Assembly: GCF_900240295.1 (NCBI RefSeq)
Contig: NZ_OEQB01000002.1
Coordinates: forward strand, 248,001 to 312,000
Direction: 5' to 3'
Origin: Megasphaera vaginalis (ex Bordigoni et al. 2020)
GTDB lineage: Bacteria; Bacillota; Negativicutes; Veillonellales; Megasphaeraceae
DNA: 64,000 nucleotides
The notes under the pieces were generated by a model. It did not search any database, was not told the DNA's origin, and saw nothing but the letters and a program-made list of their open reading frames with translations. Positions 34,704 through 41,932 of the stretch are shown here, in pieces. Both the position numbers and the translations under genes were made by a program. Each line of letters opens with the position of its first letter. The first letter of the stretch is position 1.

Positions 34704-36083
34704 ATGGGACTTATCAAAGCAGTAATGGGCGCGACGGGCGGCGTCTTGGCCGATCAATGGAAAGAGTACATTTACGGTGAAGAAATGCCGCCGGAAATTC
34801 TCGTCAGCAAAGGGAAAAAACGGACGAGCGGCCGCAGTTCCAATACCAGCGCCGAAGACAACATCATTACAAACGGTTCCGTCGTAGCCGTCAATGAAGG
34901 ACAATGCATGATGATCGTTGAACAAGGCAAGATCGTGGAAGTTTCGGCGGAGCCGGGAGAATTCGTCTATGACTCGTCGACGGAGCCGTCTATTTTCGCC
35001 GGTGAATTGAAGGAGACTGTCGTTTCCGTCTTTAAAAATATCGGCAAACGTTTTACCTTCGGCGGCGGTGCCGGTAAAGACCAACGCGTTTATTACTTCA
35101 ATACGAAGGAAATCATGGGGAACAAGTACGGTACGCCTTCGCCCATTCCGTTCCGCGTAGTTGACGAACGGGCGGGTATCGATTTCGACATCACCATCCG
35201 GTGTTTCGGCGAATACAGCTATAAGCTGACGAATCCGCTTCTTTTTTATACGAATGTGTGCGGCAATGTCGACGACGTTTATGAACGGGAAACGATTGAC
35301 GGACAGCTGAAAACGGAATTGCTCACATCGCTGCAGTCCGCTTTTGCGAAGATTTCTGAAGCTGGTATCCGTTACAGTGCTTTGCCGGGGCATACAGACG
35401 AACTTGTGAAGATATTGAACGAGGTCTTGAGCGGTAAATGGCGGGATTTGCGCGGCATAGAAATCGTTTCTTTCGGTATTTCCAGCGTCAAGGCCGATGA
35501 GAAGGCGGAGGAACGGATTCTGTCCATGCAGCAGCGTGCGGCTTTTACCAATCCCACGTTGGCAGCTGCGCAGCTCGTCGGAGCGCAAGCGGAAGCGATG
35601 ACGTTGGCAGCGTCCAACGAAGGCGGCGGCAGTCCGGCCCTTGCGTTTATGGGCATGAACATGGCCGGTATGGCAGGCGGCATGAATCCGGGAAATTTGT
35701 ATGCTATGGGTCAACAACAGCAAATGGCGCAACCGCAAATGGCGCAACAGCAAGGCGGCGGTGTTGCCCCGATGGGACAAGCGGGAGCGGCGCAGCAGCC
35801 TGCCGGAGGCTGGACTTGTACGTGCGGGCAAGGCGGCAATCAAGGAAAGTTCTGCAGCAATTGCGGTTCGCCGCAACCGCCGCCGAAGACGGTTGAAGGC
35901 TGGACCTGCGCGTGCGGACAGATGAACAAAGGCAATTTTTGTTCCGCTTGCGGTGCGAAGCGGCCTGCAGGGGCTCCTCTTTACCGCTGCGATAAATGCG
36001 GCTGGCAGCCCGATGATCCCCATCATCCGCCGAAATTCTGCCCGGAATGCGGCGATCCTTTTGACGATAACGATAAAGCATAG
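34704..36083 (+). CDS. SPFH-domain protein with zinc ribbons (YdjI / virion-core-like family)
   Basis: 459 residues. Residues about 1-310 match the SPFH/band-7-like virion core family (MGLIKAVMGATGGVLADQWKEYI, then NEGQCMMIVEQGKIVEVSAEPGEFVYD, pattern only). A low-complexity Met/Gln/Gly linker (about 340-375) leads to three zinc-ribbon segments: CTCGQ...FCSNCG, CACGQ...FCSACG and CDKCGW...FCPECG. Bacillus YdjI is the family model and helps localise PspA at the membrane. AAAGGAGG precedes ATG 34704; the 67 extra residues of the longer frame are not coding-like. First gene of its unit. Confidence 0.85.
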   Translation: MGLIKAVMGATGGVLADQWKEYIYGEEMPPEILVSKGKKRTSGRSSNTSAEDNIITNGSVVAVNEGQCMMIVEQGKIVEVSAEPGEFVYDSSTEPSIFAGELKETVVSVFKNIGKRFTFGGGAGKDQRVYYFNTKEIMGNKYGTPSPIPFRVVDERAGIDFDITIRCFGEYSYKLTNPLLFYTNVCGNVDDVYERETIDGQLKTELLTSLQSAFAKISEAGIRYSALPGHTDELVKILNEVLSGKWRDLRGIEIVSFGISSVKADEKAEERILSMQQRAAFTNPTLAAAQLVGAQAEAMTLAASNEGGGSPALAFMGMNMAGMAGGMNPGNLYAMGQQQQMAQPQMAQQQGGGVAPMGQAGAAQQPAGGWTCTCGQGGNQGKFCSNCGSPQPPPKTVEGWTCACGQMNKGNFCSACGAKRPAGAPLYRCDKCGWQPDDPHHPPKFCPECGDPFDDNDKA

Positions 36084-36114
36084 CTGATGATGTGTGTGAA
36101 AGGGTGTGAGCGTG

Positions 36115-37215
36115 ATGGCCGATACCTCTGTAAGTTATAAATGCCCTAAATGCGGCGGACCCCTCAACTTTCAGGCAGGAGCGGAAAAAGTAAGCTGTGA
36201 ATACTGCAGTTCCGAGTTCGATGTAAAGACGATTGAAACCTTATTTTCCCAGCAGGAAGAGATTGCCGCGCAGAATGCAGCGGCAGAAGAAACGAAATGG
36301 AAGCCCGAGGAGGCCGGGTCTGAATGGGACAGCGGCGAGACTGACGCTTTTCAGGTGTTCACCTGCTCGTCTTGCGGCGCCGAATTGGTTACGGACGGAT
36401 CGACGATGGCAACGGAATGCTGTTACTGCGGCAATCCGACGATGTTGCCGGACCGTTTCGCGGGCATGCTGAAGCCTGATTACGTCATTCCTTTCAAGAA
36501 GACGAAGGAAGACGCCGTTGCGGCTCTTAAAGCATTTTACGGGAAGAAACGCCTCTTGCCGTCCAATTTCAAGAGTAACAATCGCATGAAAGAGATACAG
36601 GGACTCTACGTGCCTTTCTGGCTCTTTGATTCGACCGTGTCGGGAACGATGACCTTTTCGGCCGAACGTATTTCTGTTTCCACGACAGATGATAAAGAAA
36701 TTACGGAAACCCAAGTCTACCGCTGTCGTCGAAAAGGCAGCGCCGATTTTGAAAGGATTCCCGTCGACGGCAGTACTAAAATGGATGATACGTTTATGGA
36801 AAGTATTGAGCCTTTCGATTATCAGGAAATGCAGCCCTTTTCCCAGGCCTATTTTACCGGCTATATTGCCGACAAGTATGATGTCGATGCCGCTGCTTCC
36901 GTTGGCAGAGCTGATGAACGGGTAACGAACAGTATGACGGAGGAGTTGAAAAGGACCGTTAACGGATATGATGCCGTACGGCGTGAATCCTGCAACATTG
37001 TCAAAGTCGGCGGCAATGTTTCGTATGCCGTAGTACCTGTTTGGATCCTGACGACGCGGTATGAGAATAAACCGTATACTTTTATGATGAACGGACAGAC
37101 CGGCAGGCTTGTAGGCAGTCTGCCCATTGACAAAGGTAAGCTGCGAAACTATTCCATCATCGGTTTCATCGCTTCTTTTATCGCTATTTACGGCATTACG
37201 TCGCTGATCATATGA
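36115..37215 (+). CDS. Zinc-ribbon membrane protein (YdjG-like, TFIIB-type ribbon)
   Basis: About 366 residues. Two zinc ribbons open the protein: CPKCGG...CEYCSS (residues about 8-30) and CSSCGAE...CCYCGN (about 87-110). A middle domain with GLYVPFWLFDSTV and a C-terminal membrane helix (about 345-362, YSIIGFIASFIAIYGI) follow. Often misnamed as a helicase-like protein. The Bacillus counterpart YdjG pairs with YdjH to anchor PspA. Start uncertain among ATG 36115 and upstream GTG codons at 36112 and 36106; the ribosome site AAAGGGTG fits the cluster loosely. Confidence 0.78.
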   Translation: MADTSVSYKCPKCGGPLNFQAGAEKVSCEYCSSEFDVKTIETLFSQQEEIAAQNAAAEETKWKPEEAGSEWDSGETDAFQVFTCSSCGAELVTDGSTMATECCYCGNPTMLPDRFAGMLKPDYVIPFKKTKEDAVAALKAFYGKKRLLPSNFKSNNRMKEIQGLYVPFWLFDSTVSGTMTFSAERISVSTTDDKEITETQVYRCRRKGSADFERIPVDGSTKMDDTFMESIEPFDYQEMQPFSQAYFTGYIADKYDVDAAASVGRADERVTNSMTEELKRTVNGYDAVRRESCNIVKVGGNVSYAVVPVWILTTRYENKPYTFMMNGQTGRLVGSLPIDKGKLRNYSIIGFIASFIAIYGITSLII

Positions 37216-37233
37216 CGAAGGAGGCGGACGTAG

Positions 37234-38001
37234 ATGAGAAAAATAACAACGTTATTCTTTTCGGTGTGTTTTATCTTTCTGTTGAGTCTGGCTTCGTTTG
37301 CGGCGGCGCCCCGATTGGTGGACGAAGCGAATCTGCTGGATGCATCGGCACAAAAACGCGTGACGGCAGTCCTTGATCAGGTGAGCGACAAATATGGGAT
37401 GAACATTGCCGTTGTGACGATGAAGTCGGCAGGTGATAAGAAAGTCGGGAAGCTAGCCAACGAAATCCTGGATAAACGGTATCGCGGTGCCAAAGGCGGC
37501 GCGATGGTGCTGCTGATCGTTATGAGTACACGAGACTGGTATATCTCTACCGATAATACGGCACGGCAGGCAATTACCGATGCCTTCGGCATCGATAAAA
37601 TGGAAGAAAACATCGTGTCGGAATTATCGAAAGGAAAGTATGAAAAAGCGTTTACGGAATATGCCGGTACAGCAGATACGCTGATGAGTTTCTATCAGAA
37701 AAATGGGCGGGCCATGGCATGGAACGACGAAGTTTGGTGGCTTCCTTTGGTTATAGCCCTAGGCGGCGCCGGGTTGTTGACTTTCGGTTTGCGGAAGTGG
37801 CTGGTCGGATCCATGAGTAATGTTAAGGAACAGGTATCAGCAGACGCATATATTAAAGACGGCAGCTTCAATTTGACAGATTCCGATGATATTTATTTGT
37901 ATACAGATGTTCATGTCAAAACGATACAAAAGAAGGGCGGCGGAGGAGGCAGATACTCTGCTGCCGACAGTGAACATGGCGGCGGAGGCGGTAAATTTTA
38001 A
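37234..38001 (+). CDS. TPM-domain membrane protein (YdjH-like)
   Basis: 255 residues. An N-terminal signal or anchor (residues 5-25) is followed by a TPM domain (PRLVDEANLLDASAQKRV ... GMNIAVVTMKSAGDK ... GGAMVLLIVMSTRDWYIST), a membrane helix (about 172-187) and a glycine-rich tail ending GGGGGKF. TPM proteins (YgcG, Psb32) are exported domains of uncertain enzymatic role. Adjacent to the YdjI- and YdjG-like genes, matching the ydjGHI set of Bacillus in content though not in order. Confidence 0.85.
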   Translation: MRKITTLFFSVCFIFLLSLASFAAAPRLVDEANLLDASAQKRVTAVLDQVSDKYGMNIAVVTMKSAGDKKVGKLANEILDKRYRGAKGGAMVLLIVMSTRDWYISTDNTARQAITDAFGIDKMEENIVSELSKGKYEKAFTEYAGTADTLMSFYQKNGRAMAWNDEVWWLPLVIALGGAGLLTFGLRKWLVGSMSNVKEQVSADAYIKDGSFNLTDSDDIYLYTDVHVKTIQKKGGGGGRYSAADSEHGGGGGKF

Positions 38002-38024
38002 GCCGGCCGAAAGAGGTGAAACAG

Positions 38025-38945
38025 ATGAAAATGTGGCTTAAGACGGTGTTGTGCAGTGCGCTGGCAGCGGCGGCGGTGATGCTGTCCGGATGTGGCGACA
38101 ACAGTATTACCGGCATGGTCTCGAAAGACGGCACGGCCCTCAACTGCGGTGATCAAAACGCTCACGTCATGGCGATGGAAGGGCCGGATGTTAAGGTGCA
38201 GTTTTCCAACAGTGCCCTTATTTGGCAGGATAATGCCATGTATCTTCTTTCCAAACAAAACGAACTGTTGAAATTTACGATTAAGGATAAAAAACTGGTA
38301 ACTGGAGAGAACAACGGTGTTATAGCCCAAAATGTCCGCGCCTTGAGCGGAACGGACGGCAAGAGACTATATTTCAAGACAAAAGATCAAGCGTTGAAAT
38401 ATATTGAAGACGGCAAGGAATATGAAACGGGCTTTAAAGATTACGGCTGGTTTGTTCCGGCGGAAGACGGCAAGCACGGCGTTGTTTGGTTCAATTCGGG
38501 ACAGATTTATATCGTCGGCGTCGACAACGGTAAAGTGTCGCCGGCGAAGGAACCGTTGGTTCCGGATCCTCCCTTCTCCGGCGCTACTTGGTGTGCGATC
38601 AAAGACAATACGATCTATACGGACGGCAGGGAGAAAGGCGCAGATCGGAAGTTCGAGAATATCACGCGGATGGACTTGGAAGGAAAGGTACTTAATACGT
38701 ACGGGCCCTATAAAGAAAGCGCCCTTTACTACGCTGTAACGAAAGACTATCTGTGCATTTATAGCAGAGGGGAAGACGGGGTGCGTGTGTATCGGTTGCG
38801 TGACGGCTCTTTCGTCGGCTCGCTGACGAAAAACGATATTAAGATGAAGGGCGGTGCTTACGGTATTTACGCGTTGGAAAAGAATACCATCGCGCTGGTC
38901 ACCGATTATGAAGGACTTCATCTCTGCCTTATCGCACTTTCGTAA
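38025..38945 (+). CDS. Lipoprotein of unknown function
   Basis: 306 residues. The signal peptide ends in a lipobox (VMLSGC, Cys23), so the mature protein is lipid-anchored. The mature part has repeating short beta-strand blocks with aromatic residues (SALIWQDNAMYLLSKQNELL, AEDGKHGVVWFNSGQIYIVG, TWCAIKDNTIYTDG), which suggests a beta-propeller fold. I do not recognise a family. ATG 38025 is 6 bases after AAGAGGTG; an upstream GTG (38016) overlaps that site. It continues the preceding unit. Confidence 0.7.
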   Translation: MKMWLKTVLCSALAAAAVMLSGCGDNSITGMVSKDGTALNCGDQNAHVMAMEGPDVKVQFSNSALIWQDNAMYLLSKQNELLKFTIKDKKLVTGENNGVIAQNVRALSGTDGKRLYFKTKDQALKYIEDGKEYETGFKDYGWFVPAEDGKHGVVWFNSGQIYIVGVDNGKVSPAKEPLVPDPPFSGATWCAIKDNTIYTDGREKGADRKFENITRMDLEGKVLNTYGPYKESALYYAVTKDYLCIYSRGEDGVRVYRLRDGSFVGSLTKNDIKMKGGAYGIYALEKNTIALVTDYEGLHLCLIALS

Positions 38946-38962
38946 CCGAATGGAGGAGACAT

Positions 38963-40051
38963 ATGATGAAGAACCGTTTTCTCACGGCAATTTTAGTTGG
39001 CATGATGTTCTGTTTTCTGACATCGGCAGTTTTTGCGCAAGACAAGAAACCGGTCATTCTTGATGCCGATATGGTCGAACTTTTTGATGACGGTATGGCC
39101 ATGCTGATGCTGGCTCGCTCTGAAGAGGTCGAGCTTCTCGGCGTCACCGTCGTTATCGGCAATACTTGGGTAGAAGACGGAACGGCCAGCGCCTTGCGGC
39201 AGCTTGAAGGAATCGGCAAAGAAAAAGAAATACCCGTTTATATGGGACGAAACAGAACGACGCGAAGCGGCCGTTTTGCCGCTCTGCAAGCGGAGCAGGT
39301 GCTTTTCGGGCGAGGCGCAGACAGTCACCTCGGCGCTGCGGGATATGCGCAGCCGGCAAGTTGGCAGGACGCCTATGCGGCCAAATTCCATCGTCGGCCG
39401 CAATCGGTTCCGGCGGCGGACGACGCCGTTGATTTTATTATTCGTACCATCAAAGCCCGGCCTCACGAAGTGACCGTCGTCGCTATCGGAACGGCGGCCA
39501 ATTTGGCGGCAGCTTTGCAGAAGGCCCCGGAAATAGCCCCTCTTGTCAAACAGGTGTGCTACATGGGCGGCGCCTTCTTTGTCGGCGGCAATGTTATGCC
39601 GGCAGCGGAATTTAATTTTTGGCTTGATCCGGAAGCGGCACGGACGGCATTGCGTGCTCCTTTTGGGGAACAGGTGATCGTGCCGTTGGATGTTTGCGAA
39701 AAAGTTCATATTACGCAGACCCAGTTCCGGGAGATATCGGCGCGGCTGCATAATCCGGTTTTTGCCGACATGTGGCAACATCACTGGATGTATCCGCTCC
39801 TGCGGGACGGTGCGGCTTTCAATAATTACGTCTGGGACGTGATTGCCGCCGCTATCGTTATCGATCCGTCGCTGATTTTGGAAGAAGAGAAATGCTTTGT
39901 CGATATTAATGACACGTATTCGCCGTCGTACGGCCAGTCGCTGGCATACAGAGGCGCAGCGCCGGCAGGAACGCAAGCGGCGCGCATTATCAAGACGGTA
40001 GATGAAAAAAGACTTTGGCAGATGATATATCGGGTTTGCGACGAATTATAA
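38963..40051 (+). CDS. Exported nucleoside hydrolase with altered metal motif
   Basis: 362 residues with a signal peptide (cut near FAQ at residue 26). Nucleoside hydrolases split ribonucleosides into base and ribose. The usual N-terminal DxDxGxDD calcium site appears as LDADMVELFDDGMAML, two residues longer between the Asp ligands; MGGAFFVGGNVMPAAEFNFWLDPEAA matches the ribose-binding block. The C-terminal HDP motif is replaced by VWDV. GGAGGAG precedes the paired ATGs (38963, 38966). With the next gene it could scavenge nucleotides outside the cytoplasm. Confidence 0.85.
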   Translation: MMKNRFLTAILVGMMFCFLTSAVFAQDKKPVILDADMVELFDDGMAMLMLARSEEVELLGVTVVIGNTWVEDGTASALRQLEGIGKEKEIPVYMGRNRTTRSGRFAALQAEQVLFGRGADSHLGAAGYAQPASWQDAYAAKFHRRPQSVPAADDAVDFIIRTIKARPHEVTVVAIGTAANLAAALQKAPEIAPLVKQVCYMGGAFFVGGNVMPAAEFNFWLDPEAARTALRAPFGEQVIVPLDVCEKVHITQTQFREISARLHNPVFADMWQHHWMYPLLRDGAAFNNYVWDVIAAAIVIDPSLILEEEKCFVDINDTYSPSYGQSLAYRGAAPAGTQAARIIKTVDEKRLWQMIYRVCDEL

Positions 40052-40063
40052 GGAGTCGATGTG

Positions 40064-41650
40064 ATGAAAGGAAAATTAGCGGCGTTGGCTGCATTCGTGC
40101 TGCTGGCGTGGGGGCCGGCCATGGCCGCGGACCTGTCGAATCTCGTCATTCTTCATACGAATGACAGTCACGGTTTTGATCAGATGACGGAAACAGAACA
40201 AGGGATGGCCGTCGTGGCGGCTTTGAAGAAGGAGTATGAGAACCAGGGACGTGACGTCTTGCTTGTCGACGGAGGCGACGCCATTCAGGATAATAATCTC
40301 GTCAATCTCAGCAAAGGCAGATCGGCCATCGCTATTATGAACAAGGCCGGTTATGATGCCATGACCTTGGGCAATCACGAATTCGATTACGGACAGGACG
40401 TCCTGTTGCAGCGTGTCCGTGAAGCTTCCTTTCCCGTCATCTCGGCCAATGTGTTCGTCGCGGCAACAGGGAGGACCCTGGTGCAGCCGCGGATGATGAT
40501 TCACAAAGGCGACGTCAAAGTCGGGATTTTCGGCTTGACGACACCGGATACCGTGGTTTCGACGAATCCGAAGAACGTTTACGGTTTGACGATTTTGAAT
40601 GACCGGGCGCTGTATGAAAATGCACAGCATGAAGTGGATCTGCTGAGAAAAGATAATTGCGACGTCGTTATTGCTCTGGGGCATTTGGGCAGCGACCCCG
40701 GCAGCAGCGGCCATCGGTCCGAAGATCTGTTGCAGCACGTCAACGGTATTGATATTTTTATTGACGGCCACGATCATAAAATCAAAAACGCCTATGTCAA
40801 CGGTACGCTGTTGGCGGAAGCGGGCTGCCACACGGAGAATATCGGCAAGATCAGCCACGACGGCGGGTTGTGGCGGGAAGAGTTACTGCCGTACAGTGCC
40901 GGCAGGCGTCAAGATGAAGCGACGAAGGCCGTCATCGATGCCGAAGCCGCCGCCGTGGCGGCAGCCTTGGCGCGTGAATTGGGCAGGAGTGAAGTCCTGT
41001 TGAACGGCAACCGGGTACCAGGCGTGCGAACGATGGAAACGAACTTGGGCGACTTTGTTGCCGACGCCGTTCTTTGGCAGGCCCGCATGGCGGATCCCTT
41101 CGGGACGCCGGTCGACGCGGCCTTGGTCAACGGCGGCGGTTTGCGCGATTCCCTCAAAAGCGGCAATATTACTGTCGGCGATATTCATGCCGTGTTGCCG
41201 TATAGCAACCAAATCTGTACGCTCAGCCTTACAGGAGAAACTCTTTTAGAGATCATGGAAGCGGCGACGGCTGAAATACCGGAACCGATGGTGGCTTTTC
41301 CGCAGATCGCGGGATTGACGATGACCGTCAATACGAAGGTTCCGTACGAGCGAGGGCCGGTATACGAACATTCTACTGCCTATGCGCCGCGTCGTCCCGG
41401 CGCGCGGGTTACGATCCATGAAGTAGGGGGCAAGCCGTTTGACCTCAAGGCGACGTACAGATTGGCAACGTTTGAATTCATCTGCCGCGGCGGTGACGCT
41501 TACGGAGCCTTGACGATTCCCGGAAAAGGAACGAGCAGCATCATTGGCTACGTGGATACGGACGCTGTAGAGCATTATCTGACCGAGGCGTTAAATGGCC
41601 GGATTGACAGCCGCTACGGTTCGCCCCAGGGCCGTATTACGCTATTGTAA
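40064..41650 (+). CDS. Exported 5'-nucleotidase (UshA family)
   Basis: 528 residues with a signal peptide (cut near AMA-AD, residue 22). The calcineurin-like metallophosphatase domain has LHTNDSHGF, LLVDGGDAIQD, LGNHEFDYG, VIALGHLGSDPG and DGHDHKI; the C-terminal nucleotide-binding domain has TNLGDFVADAVLWQAR, ALVNGGGLRDSLKSGNITVGDI and FICRGGDAYGALT. It strips phosphates from extracellular nucleotides, giving nucleosides for the hydrolase encoded 12 bases upstream. ATG 40064 is preferred over GTG 40061 (AAGGAG spacing). Confidence 0.93.
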   Translation: MKGKLAALAAFVLLAWGPAMAADLSNLVILHTNDSHGFDQMTETEQGMAVVAALKKEYENQGRDVLLVDGGDAIQDNNLVNLSKGRSAIAIMNKAGYDAMTLGNHEFDYGQDVLLQRVREASFPVISANVFVAATGRTLVQPRMMIHKGDVKVGIFGLTTPDTVVSTNPKNVYGLTILNDRALYENAQHEVDLLRKDNCDVVIALGHLGSDPGSSGHRSEDLLQHVNGIDIFIDGHDHKIKNAYVNGTLLAEAGCHTENIGKISHDGGLWREELLPYSAGRRQDEATKAVIDAEAAAVAAALARELGRSEVLLNGNRVPGVRTMETNLGDFVADAVLWQARMADPFGTPVDAALVNGGGLRDSLKSGNITVGDIHAVLPYSNQICTLSLTGETLLEIMEAATAEIPEPMVAFPQIAGLTMTVNTKVPYERGPVYEHSTAYAPRRPGARVTIHEVGGKPFDLKATYRLATFEFICRGGDAYGALTIPGKGTSSIIGYVDTDAVEHYLTEALNGRIDSRYGSPQGRITLL

Positions 41651-41734
41651 TCGGCTATTTCTGGCGGCAGGCGTTGCAGGGAACAGGTATCAGACAAAAA
41701 GCGCTTTGCAGATATGATGACGGTTTTGCGACAC

Positions 41735-41775
41735 ACAAATAAAGAGCGCCAAATTTTCGGCGCTCTTTATTTGTG
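41735..41775 (+). terminator. Terminator after the 5'-nucleotidase gene
   Basis: ACAAATAAAGAGCGCC (41735-41750) and GGCGCTCTTTATTTGT (41759-41774) form a perfect 16-bp stem with T-rich 3' side. Confidence 0.85.
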
Positions 41776-41878
41776 CATCGCCATATAGGTAATGAAAGCC
41801 GCATTCAGCCGTCGGAACCGTGCCGCTGCGAGTCAATATAGGCGATACGGATTTCGGCCGTGCCGATCGGAAATACAT

Positions 41879-41911
41879 GTTATAGATAACTTTTTTAAAT
41901 TCACGTATAAT
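41879..41911 (+). promoter_or_regulatory. Candidate promoter and palindrome before the signalling unit
   Basis: TATAAT at 41906-41911 lies 21 bases before the first start codon, giving a very short leader. Just upstream, GTTATAGATAAC (41879-41890) is a perfect palindrome around AG, where a -35 box would be; a clear -35 is missing. This looks like a regulated promoter. Confidence 0.45.
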
Positions 41912-41932
41912 AAAGGTAAAGAAGGGATATCT

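Noticed and set aside
34539-36026. A 495-codon open frame on the minus strand opposite the SPFH gene
   Set aside because: It is antisense to a gene with clear domain structure, ribosome site and codon use; its protein is Arg/His-rich with no recognisable motif, typical of a shadow frame in GC-rich coding DNA.
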